This document shows positions 35,764 through 44,400 of a stretch of 64,000 nt of DNA, in pieces. Positions within the stretch are counted from its first letter, which is position 1, and the number at the start of each line of letters is the position of its first letter. Position numbers and translations under genes: made by a program. The DNA comes from Flavobacterium quisquiliarum. GTDB taxonomy: Bacteria > Bacteroidota > Bacteroidia > Flavobacteriales > Flavobacteriaceae. The stretch is from positions 186,001 through 250,000 of the forward strand of contig NZ_WWEM01000033.1 in the NCBI RefSeq assembly GCF_019308285.1. Reading direction: 5' to 3'. The notes below the pieces were generated by a model. That model worked only from the letters and a program-made list of their open reading frames with translations, ran no database searches and was not told the origin of the DNA.

Positions 35764-35940
35764 AATTGCTTTCAGATTTATCTGGAGGTTTATTTTTGAG
35801 ACATAAAAAGGAGCTTTAGCCAAACTACTTAGTTTGGCTAAAACTTTCTCATTAATCTATTGTTTTCCTCCAGCTAAAGCAGGAGGCAATTCAATAAAAT
35901 GATAAACCTACACAGTTTTTTTTAACCTATCGGATTTATC
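35764..35940. repeat. Composite palindromic element, copy 2 with an inserted hairpin
   Basis: It has the same outer arms (AATTGC at 35764, GGAGGCAATT at 35882-35891), CAGATTTATCTGGAGG, and the shared CTTTCTCATTAA stretch as copy 1. About 50 extra bases hold a hairpin, TTTAGCCAAACTA with TAGTTTGGCTAAA (35815-35842). The trailing hairpin of copy 1 is present here only as a decayed form (35903-35940). Confidence 0.7.
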
Positions 35941-35961
35941 ATTGCATTTAGAATTTCCTAT

Positions 35962-36801
35962 TTAAAGTGCTGTTGAAACAGAAACTGCTTTCCATTGTTC
36001 TAACTCTGCCTGAACACTTGCTATTTTTTGGTTTGCCATAGTATAAGCATCTTCTCCTAAAAACAAATGGAGCGGTGGATTTTGATCTTCGCTTGCTTTA
36101 ATCAACGCTTCGGCTAATTTTACAGGATCTCCCGGTTGATTTTCGTTGATATCATCTTTATGAGCACTTTCAGATTGTCTTACTTCTTTATAATCTGCAA
36201 TTGGATTTTGAGGCAATAACAACGAACTGTCTTTTAAGAAATCGGTTCTAAAATAACCCGGATAAACGATTGTTGCGTGAACTCCAAACGATTTTACTTC
36301 TGCAGCCAAAGATTCTGTTAAACCAGCAACCGCGAATTTTGTAGAACAGTATATTCCCCAACCTGGAAACTCTCCATAATATCCTCCAACAGAAGAAATA
36401 TTAAAAATATGTCCCGTTTTATTAGCGCGAAGAATCGGCATTGTATTTCTAATTACATTCAATAATCCAAAAACATTTACTTCGTAATTTTTTCTAGATT
36501 CAGCATCTGTTAACTCTTCTAATGCACCTAGTAAACCATAACCAGCATTGTTTACTAAAACATCAATTGTTTTAAAATGATTTATAGTTTTGCTGATCGC
36601 ATTTTTGACACTTTTTTCATCAACTAAATCCATTTCTAAAGGAAGAAAACTTTCAGACGAATTTCCTAAAACTTTAATCAAAGCTTCTTCGCTTCTAGAA
36701 GTTGCAGCTACTTTAAATCCTTCTGCTAATAATTTTTTAGCTAATTCTAATCCAAGTCCTTTTGAAGCACCTGTGATAAACCAAACTTTTTTATTGTCCA
36801 T
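35962..36801 (-). CDS. Short-chain dehydrogenase/reductase (SDR)
   Basis: A 279-residue soluble oxidoreductase of the classical SDR type. The dinucleotide-binding motif TGASKGLGLELAKKL is at residues 9-23, NNAG near residue 87, and the catalytic YxxxK in IYCSTKF near residue 155. A basic residue after the second strand (TSRSEE) suggests NADPH preference. The substrate is not predictable. It follows the AraC-type gene on the same strand with a 90-base gap. This pairing is frequent and fits control of the reductase by that regulator. Confidence 0.9.
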   Translation of the reverse strand: MDNKKVWFITGASKGLGLELAKKLLAEGFKVAATSRSEEALIKVLGNSSESFLPLEMDLVDEKSVKNAISKTINHFKTIDVLVNNAGYGLLGALEELTDAESRKNYEVNVFGLLNVIRNTMPILRANKTGHIFNISSVGGYYGEFPGWGIYCSTKFAVAGLTESLAAEVKSFGVHATIVYPGYFRTDFLKDSSLLLPQNPIADYKEVRQSESAHKDDINENQPGDPVKLAEALIKASEDQNPPLHLFLGEDAYTMANQKIASVQAELEQWKAVSVSTAL

Positions 36802-36891
36802 GATTTTAATTTTTAAGTTTTAAATACAGGACAAAGGTATTAGTGAAGTACTTCTAAAATATTAAAGCAATCAAACAAGAAGTTGCAAAAA

Positions 36892-37800
36892 TCAAACAAT
36901 TTCTGTCAAACGATAAATTTTAGGCGAAACCTGAACATTCTTTTTAAAGAAATTGATAAAATGCGACAATTCTTCAAAGCCTAAGCACCATGCAATTTCA
37001 TTAATATTCCAATTGGTCTGTTTCAATAAAATCATTGCTTCTTGAACAATTCTTTCTGCAATAATCTGCGAAGTTGTTTTTCCAGTTGTTTCTTTTAAGG
37101 CTTTATTTAAATGATTCACATGAACATTTAACTGATTCGCATATTCTGAAGGGGAACGAAAATTAATTTGCTGCGAAATCGATTCAATCGGAAACTGGCG
37201 TTCTAACAATTCCAAAAATAACGAAGAAACACGAATTGTAGCATTCGATTTACTGTATAATGAAGCAGTTACAGTCTGTGTTTTTAAGGCAAGATGAATA
37301 ATCTCGAAAACCAGATTTCGGATTACATCATATTTAAAAGCGTAATCAGAATTAATTTCATCGAACATTCTTAAATAAACCAACTTCAAAGATTCAGCCA
37401 ATTCTGGAGAAACCGAAACGACTGGATTGCCACCGGGCTGAAATAATGGGTATTCTTTTAAATTCCCAAACTGATTAAAAAAAGCATCTGTAAAAATGCA
37501 GAAAAATCCCGTTTGTTGTTCATCAATATGTTCCCAGCTGTAAGGAATCTGCGGATTAGCAAAGAACAAAGCCTGATCTTCAATCGCAACAACCTTATCG
37601 GCATAATGCACTTTGTTTTTTCCAATGATTAAACTGATTTTGTAAAAGTCTTTTCGCGTATAAGGCAAAGGATTACAAGTACTTCCTATATAATCATCCA
37701 GTTTAAAAACATTAAAATGTCCGATTTCTTTTTTAAGATTTTCGGGCATTCCATTTATTTTTACGGTGTAAAAATCTTCTAAAGTTTCTGTTAGTTTCAT
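36892..37800 (-). CDS. AraC family transcriptional regulator
   Basis: A 302-residue protein. The N-terminal half (residues 30-130) is a cupin-like sensor domain (DFYKISLIIGKNKVHYADKV, QALFFANPQIPYSW). The C-terminal 100 residues form the double helix-turn-helix: YANQLNVHVNHLNKALKETT, then TSQIIAERIVQEAMILLKQT and the second helix pair INEIAWCLGFEELSHFINFF. It is likely a ligand-responsive activator. The adjacent SDR gene downstream on the same strand is the obvious target. The upstream gap (37801-38251) is packed with repeats. Confidence 0.92.
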   Translation of the reverse strand: MKLTETLEDFYTVKINGMPENLKKEIGHFNVFKLDDYIGSTCNPLPYTRKDFYKISLIIGKNKVHYADKVVAIEDQALFFANPQIPYSWEHIDEQQTGFFCIFTDAFFNQFGNLKEYPLFQPGGNPVVSVSPELAESLKLVYLRMFDEINSDYAFKYDVIRNLVFEIIHLALKTQTVTASLYSKSNATIRVSSLFLELLERQFPIESISQQINFRSPSEYANQLNVHVNHLNKALKETTGKTTSQIIAERIVQEAMILLKQTNWNINEIAWCLGFEELSHFINFFKKNVQVSPKIYRLTEIV

Positions 37801-37831
37801 TTTACAAAGTTACAAAAATCAATCTTTGGTT

Positions 37832-37990
37832 TTTCGCCACGAATTCACGAATTTAAATAAATTATCTTTCTTTATTATGATGTGAAAATTACACCAAAAT
37901 CACAACGTATATCTGTAAAGACGCACCACAGTGCGTCTTGTGTGCAACGATTGGCCACAGATTATTTTTCGCCACGAATTTAAATTTTTC
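37832..37990. repeat. GCCACGAATTCACG-type repeats and GACGCAC hairpin
   Basis: GCCACGAATT occurs at about 37836 and again at 37971. Between them AGACGCAC/GTGCGTCT (37919-37938) forms a perfect 8-bp hairpin with a CACA loop, a short repeat type seen widely between genes in Bacteroidota and cyanobacteria. Confidence 0.65.
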
Positions 37991-38007
37991 TAATAGTTGT
38001 CTTGTAT

Positions 38008-38085
38008 GTCACCCTGAGCGGAGTCGAAGGGCGCTCCAATTGGTACGCGGGCTTCTCCCGAAGCCTCGGAATCGCTCAGCCTGAC
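38008..38085. repeat. REP-type element (CCTGAGCGGAGTCGAAGGG)
   Basis: It begins GTCACCCTGAGCG (38008) and ends CGCTCAGCCTGAC (38085). The ends are near-complementary and the interior is GC-rich (GAAGCCTCGG), unlike the surroundings. Confidence 0.75.
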
Positions 38086-38110
38086 AAAACTGAATCAATT
38101 ATAGAGAACT

Positions 38111-38143
38111 AAACCCGACAGGTTTTTGAAACCTGTCGGGTTT
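38111..38143. repeat. Hairpin repeat AAACCCGACAGGTTT
   Basis: A perfect stem AAACCCGACAGGTTT/AAACCTGTCGGGTTT. It is the same family as the hairpin at 33027-33059 with compensating base changes. It may act as a terminator for either strand, though no long T run follows. Confidence 0.7.
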
Positions 38144-38169
38144 GTCATCGTATTTGGAATTTTGCATTT

Positions 38170-38244
38170 GGAGTTTCAGCAATTGGAGTTTCAGCAATTG
38201 GAATTTCAGCAATTGGAATTTCAACAATTGGAATTTCAACAATT
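38170..38244. repeat. Tandem repeat, five 15-bp units
   Basis: Units of the form GGAATTTCAGCAATT repeat at 38170, 38185, 38200, 38215 and 38230 with one or two changes each. The array ends 8 bases before the SulP stop codon. Confidence 0.9.
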
Positions 38245-38251
38245 GAAGTTC

Positions 38252-39781
38252 CTAACTTACCACTTTATAAGTCGGATCTTCAATAACATTCACATGAATA
38301 ACAGCATTGGCATTTTTGAGTAATTGTTGGCAATCTGCACTTAAATGCTGCAATTCTACAGTTTTATTTTGAAGACCGTATTTTTTAGTAATATTATTTA
38401 ACGCTTCGATGGCAGACATATCGGAGACCCTGCTTTCTTTAAAATCTATGATAACATGATTTGGATCGTTTTGTACATCAAATTTTTCCATAAAAGCAGC
38501 TATAGAACCAAAAAATAATGGACCGTATATTTCATAATGTTTTATGCCGTTTTCATCAATATATTGACGTGCTCGGATTCTTTTAGCACTTTCCCAAGCA
38601 AAAACTAAAGCCGAAATAATAACCCCGATTAAAACCGCTAAAGCCAGATTATGAAGCACAATAGTGATAACGGCTACTAAAATCCCGACGAAAATATCAT
38701 GTCTTGGCATTTTATTAATAATTTTAAAACTAGCCCATTCAAAAGTAGTAATAGCCACCATCATCATTACGCCGACTAAAGCCGCCATAGGTAATTTCCC
38801 AATTACAGGAGCACCAAAAAGTATAATAATTAAAATCGTTAAAGCTGCGATAATTCCGGAAAGCCTCGCTCGTGATCCAGCTCCAAGATTTACTAAAGTC
38901 TGCGCAATCATAGGACAGCCTCCCATTCCGTAGAAAAAACCATTTAAAATATTTGAACTTCCCTGCGCAATACATTCACGATTACTGTTTCCACGCGTTC
39001 CTGTAATTTCATCCACTAAATTCAGCGTAAGCAAACCTTCCGTCAAACCAACCGCTGCCACAATTACTGAATAGGGAAAAATCACTTTTAGAGTTTCAAA
39101 AGAAATTGGAATATTCGGAATATGAAATGGAGGAAATCCTCCTTGAACAGAGGCAATATCTTCGACTGTTTTAGTATCGATATTAAATATAATTACTAAG
39201 GCAAAAACAATCATAATGGCAATCAGAGAAGCTGGAACTGCTTTGGTAATTTTTGGAAAAATCAAAACAATTGCGACAGTCAGCGCAACCAGACCCAACA
39301 TAATGTATAATGGAGTTCCCTGAAGCCAGGAAACCTGACCGTTTACTACAGTTTTAAACTGCTCGAGCTGTGACATAAAAATTACCACTGCCAATCCGTT
39401 TACAAAACCAAACATTACAGGCTGTGGCACCAATCGAATAAACTTTCCGAGTTTAAAAAGTCCAATACAAATTTGGACCACACCGCCAAGCGCAACGGCT
39501 GCAAAAACATATTCTATTCCGTGAGATTTCATCAAAGCAATCAAAACAATTACTGTTGCTCCTGCCCCACCTGAAATCATTCCAGGCCTTCCTCCAAAAA
39601 TTGCCGTTACCAATCCCGCAATAAAAGCGGCGTATAAACCAACCAAAGGCGGAAAACCAGCCAAAATAGCAAATGACAAGGATTCTGGAATCATCGTCAT
39701 CGCTACGGTTAAACCTGCTAAAATTTCGTTTTTATAATTGACTTTCTGACTAAAATCGAAGAGTTGGAATGCTTTTTTCAT
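38252..39781 (-). CDS. SulP family anion transporter with STAS domain
   Basis: About 509 residues from the ATG at 39781. The frame is open to 39847, but MKKAFQLFDF is the usual SulP opening and the upstream part is unrelated hydrophobic sequence. It has ten or more membrane segments, with the SulP signature stretch AGLTVAMTMIPESLSFAILAG near residue 20 and GGCPMIAQTLVNLGAGSRAR near 280. The C-terminal STAS domain (VIIDFKESRVSDMSAIEALN) begins near residue 440. It imports sulfate, bicarbonate or another anion; which one is not visible. A 15-bp tandem array adjoins its stop codon. Confidence 0.92.
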   Translation of the reverse strand: MKKAFQLFDFSQKVNYKNEILAGLTVAMTMIPESLSFAILAGFPPLVGLYAAFIAGLVTAIFGGRPGMISGGAGATVIVLIALMKSHGIEYVFAAVALGGVVQICIGLFKLGKFIRLVPQPVMFGFVNGLAVVIFMSQLEQFKTVVNGQVSWLQGTPLYIMLGLVALTVAIVLIFPKITKAVPASLIAIMIVFALVIIFNIDTKTVEDIASVQGGFPPFHIPNIPISFETLKVIFPYSVIVAAVGLTEGLLTLNLVDEITGTRGNSNRECIAQGSSNILNGFFYGMGGCPMIAQTLVNLGAGSRARLSGIIAALTILIIILFGAPVIGKLPMAALVGVMMMVAITTFEWASFKIINKMPRHDIFVGILVAVITIVLHNLALAVLIGVIISALVFAWESAKRIRARQYIDENGIKHYEIYGPLFFGSIAAFMEKFDVQNDPNHVIIDFKESRVSDMSAIEALNNITKKYGLQNKTVELQHLSADCQQLLKNANAVIHVNVIEDPTYKVVS

Positions 39782-40077
39782 AGGGCACAAAATTAGAAAA
39801 ATAATGCCCAAAAAAAGCACAAACCTTTCCACAAAGGAAAAGTACAAAAGAAGACTTAAAAGAAGTAAAACTGTTAAACTAGAACAGCTGCTCCAAAAGA
39901 AAAATGAAAATCGAAAGAATAAGATCTAACATCTGTAAATAGCTTTAAATATAAACCAAAAATTACCGTACAAAATTATAAAGAAAGTGAAAGATACAGC
40001 TACGTATTTTTACCCTTTTTCAATGACAATGGCAATTACAAAATTCAATGGCAATGCGAAAAGTAATTTTTAATCGC
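39782..40077. other. Gap between SulP and a small hypothetical gene
   Basis: About 300 bases. CAATGACAATGGCAATTAC and similar short tandem pieces lie at 40021-40057, like the ones at 6958-6985. Nothing else is supported. Confidence 0.4.
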
Positions 40078-40323
40078 TCAATCCAGCCTTACACAGGTGT
40101 AGCCAAGACAGTGCACATAATCTATAATATTATCGCATTGAATATCGATTCCTTCAACCCTTAATATCTTATCGCAGTCTTCCAGATCAAAATTAATTTT
40201 ATAGTCTGGAAACTGAATTTGTATAACCGCAATGATGTAATCTTTCTCAGATTCTTTCTGAACATTTGTTTTAAAAATCTCCACAACCATAACTGTTTCC
40301 TTTAATTCTTCCAACTTATCCAT
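40078..40323 (-). CDS. Small hypothetical protein (heavy-metal-domain-like fold?)
   Basis: An 81-residue soluble protein. The pattern YIIAVIQIQFPDYKINFDLED, CDKILRVEG and IDYVHCLGYTCVRLD suggests a beta-alpha-beta-beta-alpha-beta layout like HMA or ferredoxin folds, but the CxxC metal site is absent (three scattered cysteines). It begins 2 bases after the stop of the outer-membrane protein gene on the same strand, so the two are almost certainly cotranscribed. I do not recognise a named family. Confidence 0.6.
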   Translation of the reverse strand: MDKLEELKETVMVVEIFKTNVQKESEKDYIIAVIQIQFPDYKINFDLEDCDKILRVEGIDIQCDNIIDYVHCLGYTCVRLD

Positions 40324-40325
40324 CT

Positions 40326-41315
40326 CTATTTTCGATTAAAAAGATTATACGATATTCCAAATCTAATATACCCTTGTGCATCTTCTTTCTGGTCATAAAC
40401 ATAGCGGTTGGTTCGTTCACCTTTCTCTGTAATTCTCGCACTTACCACATTATTTATACCACCTTTAGCAAAGGCAATCAGCTTTGGTGTAAAACTATAT
40501 TCATAGGTAATTCCAGACTTTAACTCCAACTGATTCAGTTCGTATACTCCTTTTAAATTTGAGCTATTTAAATTTAAGTAAAAACTTTCAGTATTTAATT
40601 CTGTTCCTAAGGAAATTCTTCCGTTTTCCAACAATTCTCTTCTAAACAATAAACGCTGTGGCAGAATAAAATCCATATCCCATTTAGAGTTTTTAAACTT
40701 ATGATTTATAGACAGTAAAGGTGTCATTGGCACAATTGAAGACGGATCCAGTAATACTAAAACCCCAGCAGTAATTGTAGTTGACGGCGTTCTTTTAAGT
40801 ACCAAAACTGCTGAAGCAAATCCTTTTACACGCTGTAGTTTTTCTTCATCGCCGTCAACGGTTACAGTGGCACTGTAAATTGAAGGTTTTCCAAACAATG
40901 TTCCCATGTAAGTTGCCGTTAAAGCACCCGCCCAAAAATGGATATCCTGATTTTCTCTTCTGTAAGTCTGATTGTTGCCATAATTATAAATATCCCCAAA
41001 TTCATAACTTTCATATTTATAGCGCAGTGAAGCCGCTAAAACAAAACGTTTTGATTTTGTAGCATAAAACGGAAGATTAAAAGCTGCTTTAAATCGGTTG
41101 TGGCTTTCTACTCTTCCTCTTTCAAATTTATTTCCAAACAATTCCGAATCATAATTAGACGGCCCAAGGTTTTCGTACTGTACATCAAAAGTTCTGGTTG
41201 TCGGAAACTTATTTACTATTGCTTTTCCTAAAGTTTTCATGCCAGGTTCTTTTTCCTGAGCCATGGTTTTCAAGGAAATAAAGACAACTAAAACGGAAAT
41301 GATTTTGGATTTCAT
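40326..41315 (-). CDS. Outer-membrane beta-barrel protein (DUF6268-like)
   Basis: About 329 residues from the ATG at 41315; the longer frame to 41381 adds a segment without signal character. The signal peptide is KSKIISVLVVFISLKTMAQ. The rest is alternating strands, with RFKAAFNLPFYATKSKRFVL, FASAVLVLKRTPSTTITAGV and a last strand GYIRFGISYNLFNRK ending near the C-terminus, as barrels do. It matches the DUF6268 type of uncharacterised outer-membrane proteins. It is divergent from a LytS/LytTR pair, and a 20-bp direct repeat lies between them, so it is the likely target of that system. Confidence 0.75.
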   Translation of the reverse strand: MKSKIISVLVVFISLKTMAQEKEPGMKTLGKAIVNKFPTTRTFDVQYENLGPSNYDSELFGNKFERGRVESHNRFKAAFNLPFYATKSKRFVLAASLRYKYESYEFGDIYNYGNNQTYRRENQDIHFWAGALTATYMGTLFGKPSIYSATVTVDGDEEKLQRVKGFASAVLVLKRTPSTTITAGVLVLLDPSSIVPMTPLLSINHKFKNSKWDMDFILPQRLLFRRELLENGRISLGTELNTESFYLNLNSSNLKGVYELNQLELKSGITYEYSFTPKLIAFAKGGINNVVSARITEKGERTNRYVYDQKEDAQGYIRFGISYNLFNRK

Positions 41316-41400
41316 AAAATGGAATATATAAAATTTGTTTTGGGATATAGTGAAACTTGGATCCAAAAGTAAATGAGGCATTCTTATTATAATAGTATTT

Positions 41401-41435
41401 TTATACCAACGGCGTATGATTTATACGAACGGCGT
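41401..41435. promoter_or_regulatory. Direct repeat, candidate LytTR operator
   Basis: TTATACCAACGGCGT (41401-41415) and TTATACGAACGGCGT (41421-41435) agree at 14 of 15 positions and are spaced exactly 20 bases apart, two helical turns. The site is about 60 bases before the histidine kinase and 86 before the outer-membrane gene on the other strand. Confidence 0.6.
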
Positions 41436-41495
41436 TAGTATAATTTATCCTTTACAAAGAGCTAAAAACTATACGATTATATTATTTTTGCCGTT

Positions 41496-42491
41496 ATGAC
41501 GATCTCCAAACTTTATCAAAACTTTTTCCTTCGAAACCTATTCGTAAATACACTGGTTTACTTAGTCATTTTAGCCTGTGTTTATGACGAAATAAAACTG
41601 GACGGACACAGCTGGTCTTACATTCTAAGCAAAATTGCAGTAGGTTATTTTCCTTGTATTGTATGGATTACCATTTTCAATATCTGCATCATCAAACCTG
41701 TTTTATTCAAAAGAAAGGTTAAATCGTTCTTTTTTCTACTTGCCGTTTATTGGACATGTTTCTACTTTTTTATGAACTGGTTTTTTCCTCTTGTTGGTTT
41801 AGGAAATTTTAAAACACTGCAAATATTATCGTTGATTATAAACGGAATGTTTTTCTATTTCATTCATGTGGTTATTACCAAAAAAATCATGGATGCTGAT
41901 AAAGATATCATGAACTATAAATCGGAACTTTCGTTTTTAAAGCAGCAATTGAATCCGCATTTTTTATTGAATGCTATGAACAACCTCTACGGCGAGGCAC
42001 TGGCAGAACCGGACAAAGTTCTAGACAGAATCCTGAATCTTTCAGATATGCTGCGTTATCAGATAGAAGCTTCTAAAAAAGATTTTGTTTCGGTCGAAGA
42101 AGAAATAGATTTCATTAAAAAGTACATCGAATATTATACGTTCAGAAACGAAAGATTAACGGTCAATCAAAACATTGAAGGCGTTACTAAAGAAACCGAG
42201 ATTCCACCTCTATTCTTTTTGCCTTTGGTAGAAAATGCTGTGAAATTTTCTTCTGAAATGGCAGAACCATTTATTAATCTGGATTTAAAAGTAAAATGTC
42301 GAAATTTGACTTTTACCATAAAAAACAATTATCTCGATTCGGGCTCGCGCCTTTCGAGTACGGGAATTGGAATTGAGAACCTAAAAAGACGTTTGGAAGT
42401 TTACGGCTTAAAACACAATTTAAGCTGCCAGAAAGAGAAAAATTTATTTGTTGTAAAATTGAGTATATGGCACTTACCTACCGCTGTCTAA
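41496..42491 (+). CDS. LytS-type sensor histidine kinase
   Basis: A 331-residue membrane kinase. Four membrane helices lie in residues 12-130 (for example NTLVYLVILACVYDE and FFFLLAVYWTCFYFF). The His_kinase domain has the phospho-acceptor block QQLNPHFLLNAMNNLYGEAL (about residue 149). An ATPase domain follows, with LPLVENAVKFS and GIGIENLKRRLEVYG. The membrane part has no periplasmic sensor domain, so it probably detects a membrane-level cue. Its last 25 bases overlap the LytTR regulator gene, typical of a coupled pair. Confidence 0.93.
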   Translation: MTISKLYQNFFLRNLFVNTLVYLVILACVYDEIKLDGHSWSYILSKIAVGYFPCIVWITIFNICIIKPVLFKRKVKSFFFLLAVYWTCFYFFMNWFFPLVGLGNFKTLQILSLIINGMFFYFIHVVITKKIMDADKDIMNYKSELSFLKQQLNPHFLLNAMNNLYGEALAEPDKVLDRILNLSDMLRYQIEASKKDFVSVEEEIDFIKKYIEYYTFRNERLTVNQNIEGVTKETEIPPLFFLPLVENAVKFSSEMAEPFINLDLKVKCRNLTFTIKNNYLDSGSRLSSTGIGIENLKRRLEVYGLKHNLSCQKEKNLFVVKLSIWHLPTAV

Positions 42492-43180
42492 TAATTGATG
42501 ACGAATCACCAGCTCACAAAGCCTTGATTTCGCACATTTCGAAATTTGACGAACTGGAACATTCCGGAAGCGCTTTTAATGGTATGGAAGCTATAAAACT
42601 ACTCAATGAAAATCAATATGATATTATTTTTCTTGACATTAATATGCCTGTTATTTCAGGCGTAGAATTAATGGAATTACAGCCCAACCGACCGCTTACG
42701 ATTGTTACCACCGCCTATTCAGATTTTGCGCTTTCTGCCTATCAAAACGATGCAATTGATTATTTAATGAAACCTATTTCATTAGATAAATTCTCTAAAG
42801 CCATTGAAAAAGCCAAAACGTATCATTCTGGAAATACCATTAAAAAGGAAAACAGCAGTTCTGAAAAAACACTTTCATATCGTTCTAACGGACAGACAAT
42901 AGAAACTCCGCTTTCGGATATTTTATACATCGAAAGTTTGGGCAATTACATGAAACTCTACCACGGCAAACTGAAATCGCCTATTGTTATTTACGGTTCA
43001 CTCGCCAGCATAAGCGCCGAAATTGAGTGTTCGCATTTTGTACAAGTGCATCGCTCTTTTATTGTTAATACAGCTAAAATTACCGCTGTTACTTTTAAAA
43101 ATCTTACAATGTCTAATGGTGATGTTATTCCTGTGGGAAGGAAATATCAGATTTTGTTGGATAATCTTGGGATGAAATAG
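42467..43180 (+). CDS. LytTR family response regulator
   Basis: A 237-residue DNA-binding regulator. The receiver domain (residues 4-120) has the acidic pair LIIDDES, the phospho-acceptor Asp in IIFLDINMPV (about residue 56), a Thr/Tyr switch (VTTAYS) and Lys in LMKPIS. The LytTR domain (residues 135-235) has LSDILYIESLGNYMKLY and FVQVHRSFIVNTAKI, the family's DNA-contact blocks. It is activated by the kinase encoded just upstream. The direct repeat at 41401-41435 is the best nearby binding-site candidate. Confidence 0.94.
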   Translation: MALTYRCLIIDDESPAHKALISHISKFDELEHSGSAFNGMEAIKLLNENQYDIIFLDINMPVISGVELMELQPNRPLTIVTTAYSDFALSAYQNDAIDYLMKPISLDKFSKAIEKAKTYHSGNTIKKENSSSEKTLSYRSNGQTIETPLSDILYIESLGNYMKLYHGKLKSPIVIYGSLASISAEIECSHFVQVHRSFIVNTAKITAVTFKNLTMSNGDVIPVGRKYQILLDNLGMK

Positions 43181-43271
43181 TTAGATGTTTTTTATAAAAG
43201 TTTAACTATTTTTTTTAGTTCATTTTTTTTTATTAAATAATTACTTTAACAGAATAGAAAATCAAATAAAA

Positions 43272-43733
43272 ATGAACTGGATAATTCAAAAAACGGAAAA
43301 ATTAGAATTTCACACTGACCTAAAAGAATTATTAAAACCAATTCAAAAAGAAATTGAATATTATAATTGGGTAATTAGTGATTTCGAATTTATATCCGAC
43401 AAAGAACTTCCAATACATCATGAAGAAGATTTTTTTGTTTTATCAAGTCAAGAGTTTAATGATATTCTAAATTCTCAAACACAATTTATCTGGGGCATAA
43501 TATGTGGTTTCCCTAAAGATCAAGAAATAATAGTTAATGAAAATAATATTCCTTTTGCTGAAGAAAATGATTTAATCTGGAAAAACGAGAACTTTCAAAT
43601 TCCTAATTCATCAATTGAAATTATTGCATTTGACAGCTCTTACACCATTATTAAATTTAAAGAGAAAAATCTATCTAATACTTTTAAAAGATATTTTATT
43701 GAAGCAATCAAATTAGAAGATTTTAATTCGTAG
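43272..43733 (+). CDS. Hypothetical protein, 153 residues
   Basis: A soluble, acidic protein with no signal peptide or membrane helix. It opens MNWIIQKTEKLEFHTDLKE and has aromatic stretches (EIEYYNWVISDFEFI, FIWGIICGFPKD) that resemble immunity-like or effector-partner proteins, but no family is certain. The ending KRYFIEAIKLEDF is regular helix. The gene is more AT-rich than the two-component genes before it. It ends 6 bases from the convergent DoxX-like gene. Confidence 0.65.
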   Translation: MNWIIQKTEKLEFHTDLKELLKPIQKEIEYYNWVISDFEFISDKELPIHHEEDFFVLSSQEFNDILNSQTQFIWGIICGFPKDQEIIVNENNIPFAEENDLIWKNENFQIPNSSIEIIAFDSSYTIIKFKEKNLSNTFKRYFIEAIKLEDFNS

Positions 43734-43739
43734 AAAAAA

Positions 43740-44162
43740 CTACCAAATTTTTACCTTCCTAAAATACCCAACTCCACCCGTAGACCACAAAGCCAAAAAA
43801 ATCAAAACGGGTTGAAAAAACAATCGAATCAAACGAGCTTGATCTGTATCTAGTCCAAAGGCCGAGGTTCCGTTTAAATATTGTGCAATATTACCCGGAA
43901 AAACTAAGACATAAAATACCGCCAGCGCAATTCCCACTTGCACTTTATACTTCGTTAGAAATAACATACTAAGCCCTAATGCTATTTCTACAATTCCAGA
44001 AAGAATAACTACCAAGTCTTTATCCAAGGGCATCCAATTTGGTACCTGCGCCTGAAAATCCTGTCTTTGAAAAGTAAAATGACCAAAAGCGGCCGTGATC
44101 ATAAAAATTCCTAAGAGAATTCTAAAGAAGTTCTGCGTTTTAGTAGTCTGTATATTTTCCAT
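43740..44162 (-). CDS. DoxX-like membrane protein
   Basis: A 140-residue protein with four membrane helices (about residues 12-32, 48-65, 72-92, 110-130). The pattern GIFMITAAFGHFTFQRQDF, VVILSGIVEIALGLSMLF and KVQVGIALAVFYVLVFPGNI fits the DoxX/DoxD-like superfamily of small inner-membrane proteins, some of which are tied to quinone or sulfur redox chemistry. The function here is not predictable. It is convergent with the hypothetical gene before it. Confidence 0.78.
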   Translation of the reverse strand: MENIQTTKTQNFFRILLGIFMITAAFGHFTFQRQDFQAQVPNWMPLDKDLVVILSGIVEIALGLSMLFLTKYKVQVGIALAVFYVLVFPGNIAQYLNGTSAFGLDTDQARLIRLFFQPVLIFLALWSTGGVGYFRKVKIW

Positions 44163-44400
44163 AAAAATGAATTTATTTTAGAGAATCTTTGATATCAAAT
44201 TTAAGGTATAACATGATACTCTTTGTTTCATAGTGTTCATCATTTAATTGTATAATATCTATGTTAAAATCTAGTTAGAAAAATAAATCAACAATCTTTG
44301 TTAATTCTTTTCTTTAAAAAAAAGATTTATATGAATAACTTTTCTTACTTAATTATCTAAATTAGCATAATTCACAACCATTAAGATTATTTTATAACCA

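Noticed and set aside
38170..38244. Possible CRISPR array
   Set aside because: Units are contiguous 15-mers without spacers, and no cas genes are present.
38126..38323. Plus-strand frame encoding repeated LEFQQ
   Set aside because: The repeats come from the 15-bp tandem array; the start codon lies in a palindromic repeat and the end runs antisense into the SulP gene.
40078..40323. Copper chaperone (HMA) assignment
   Set aside because: The strand-helix pattern is suggestive, but the CxxC metal motif is missing.
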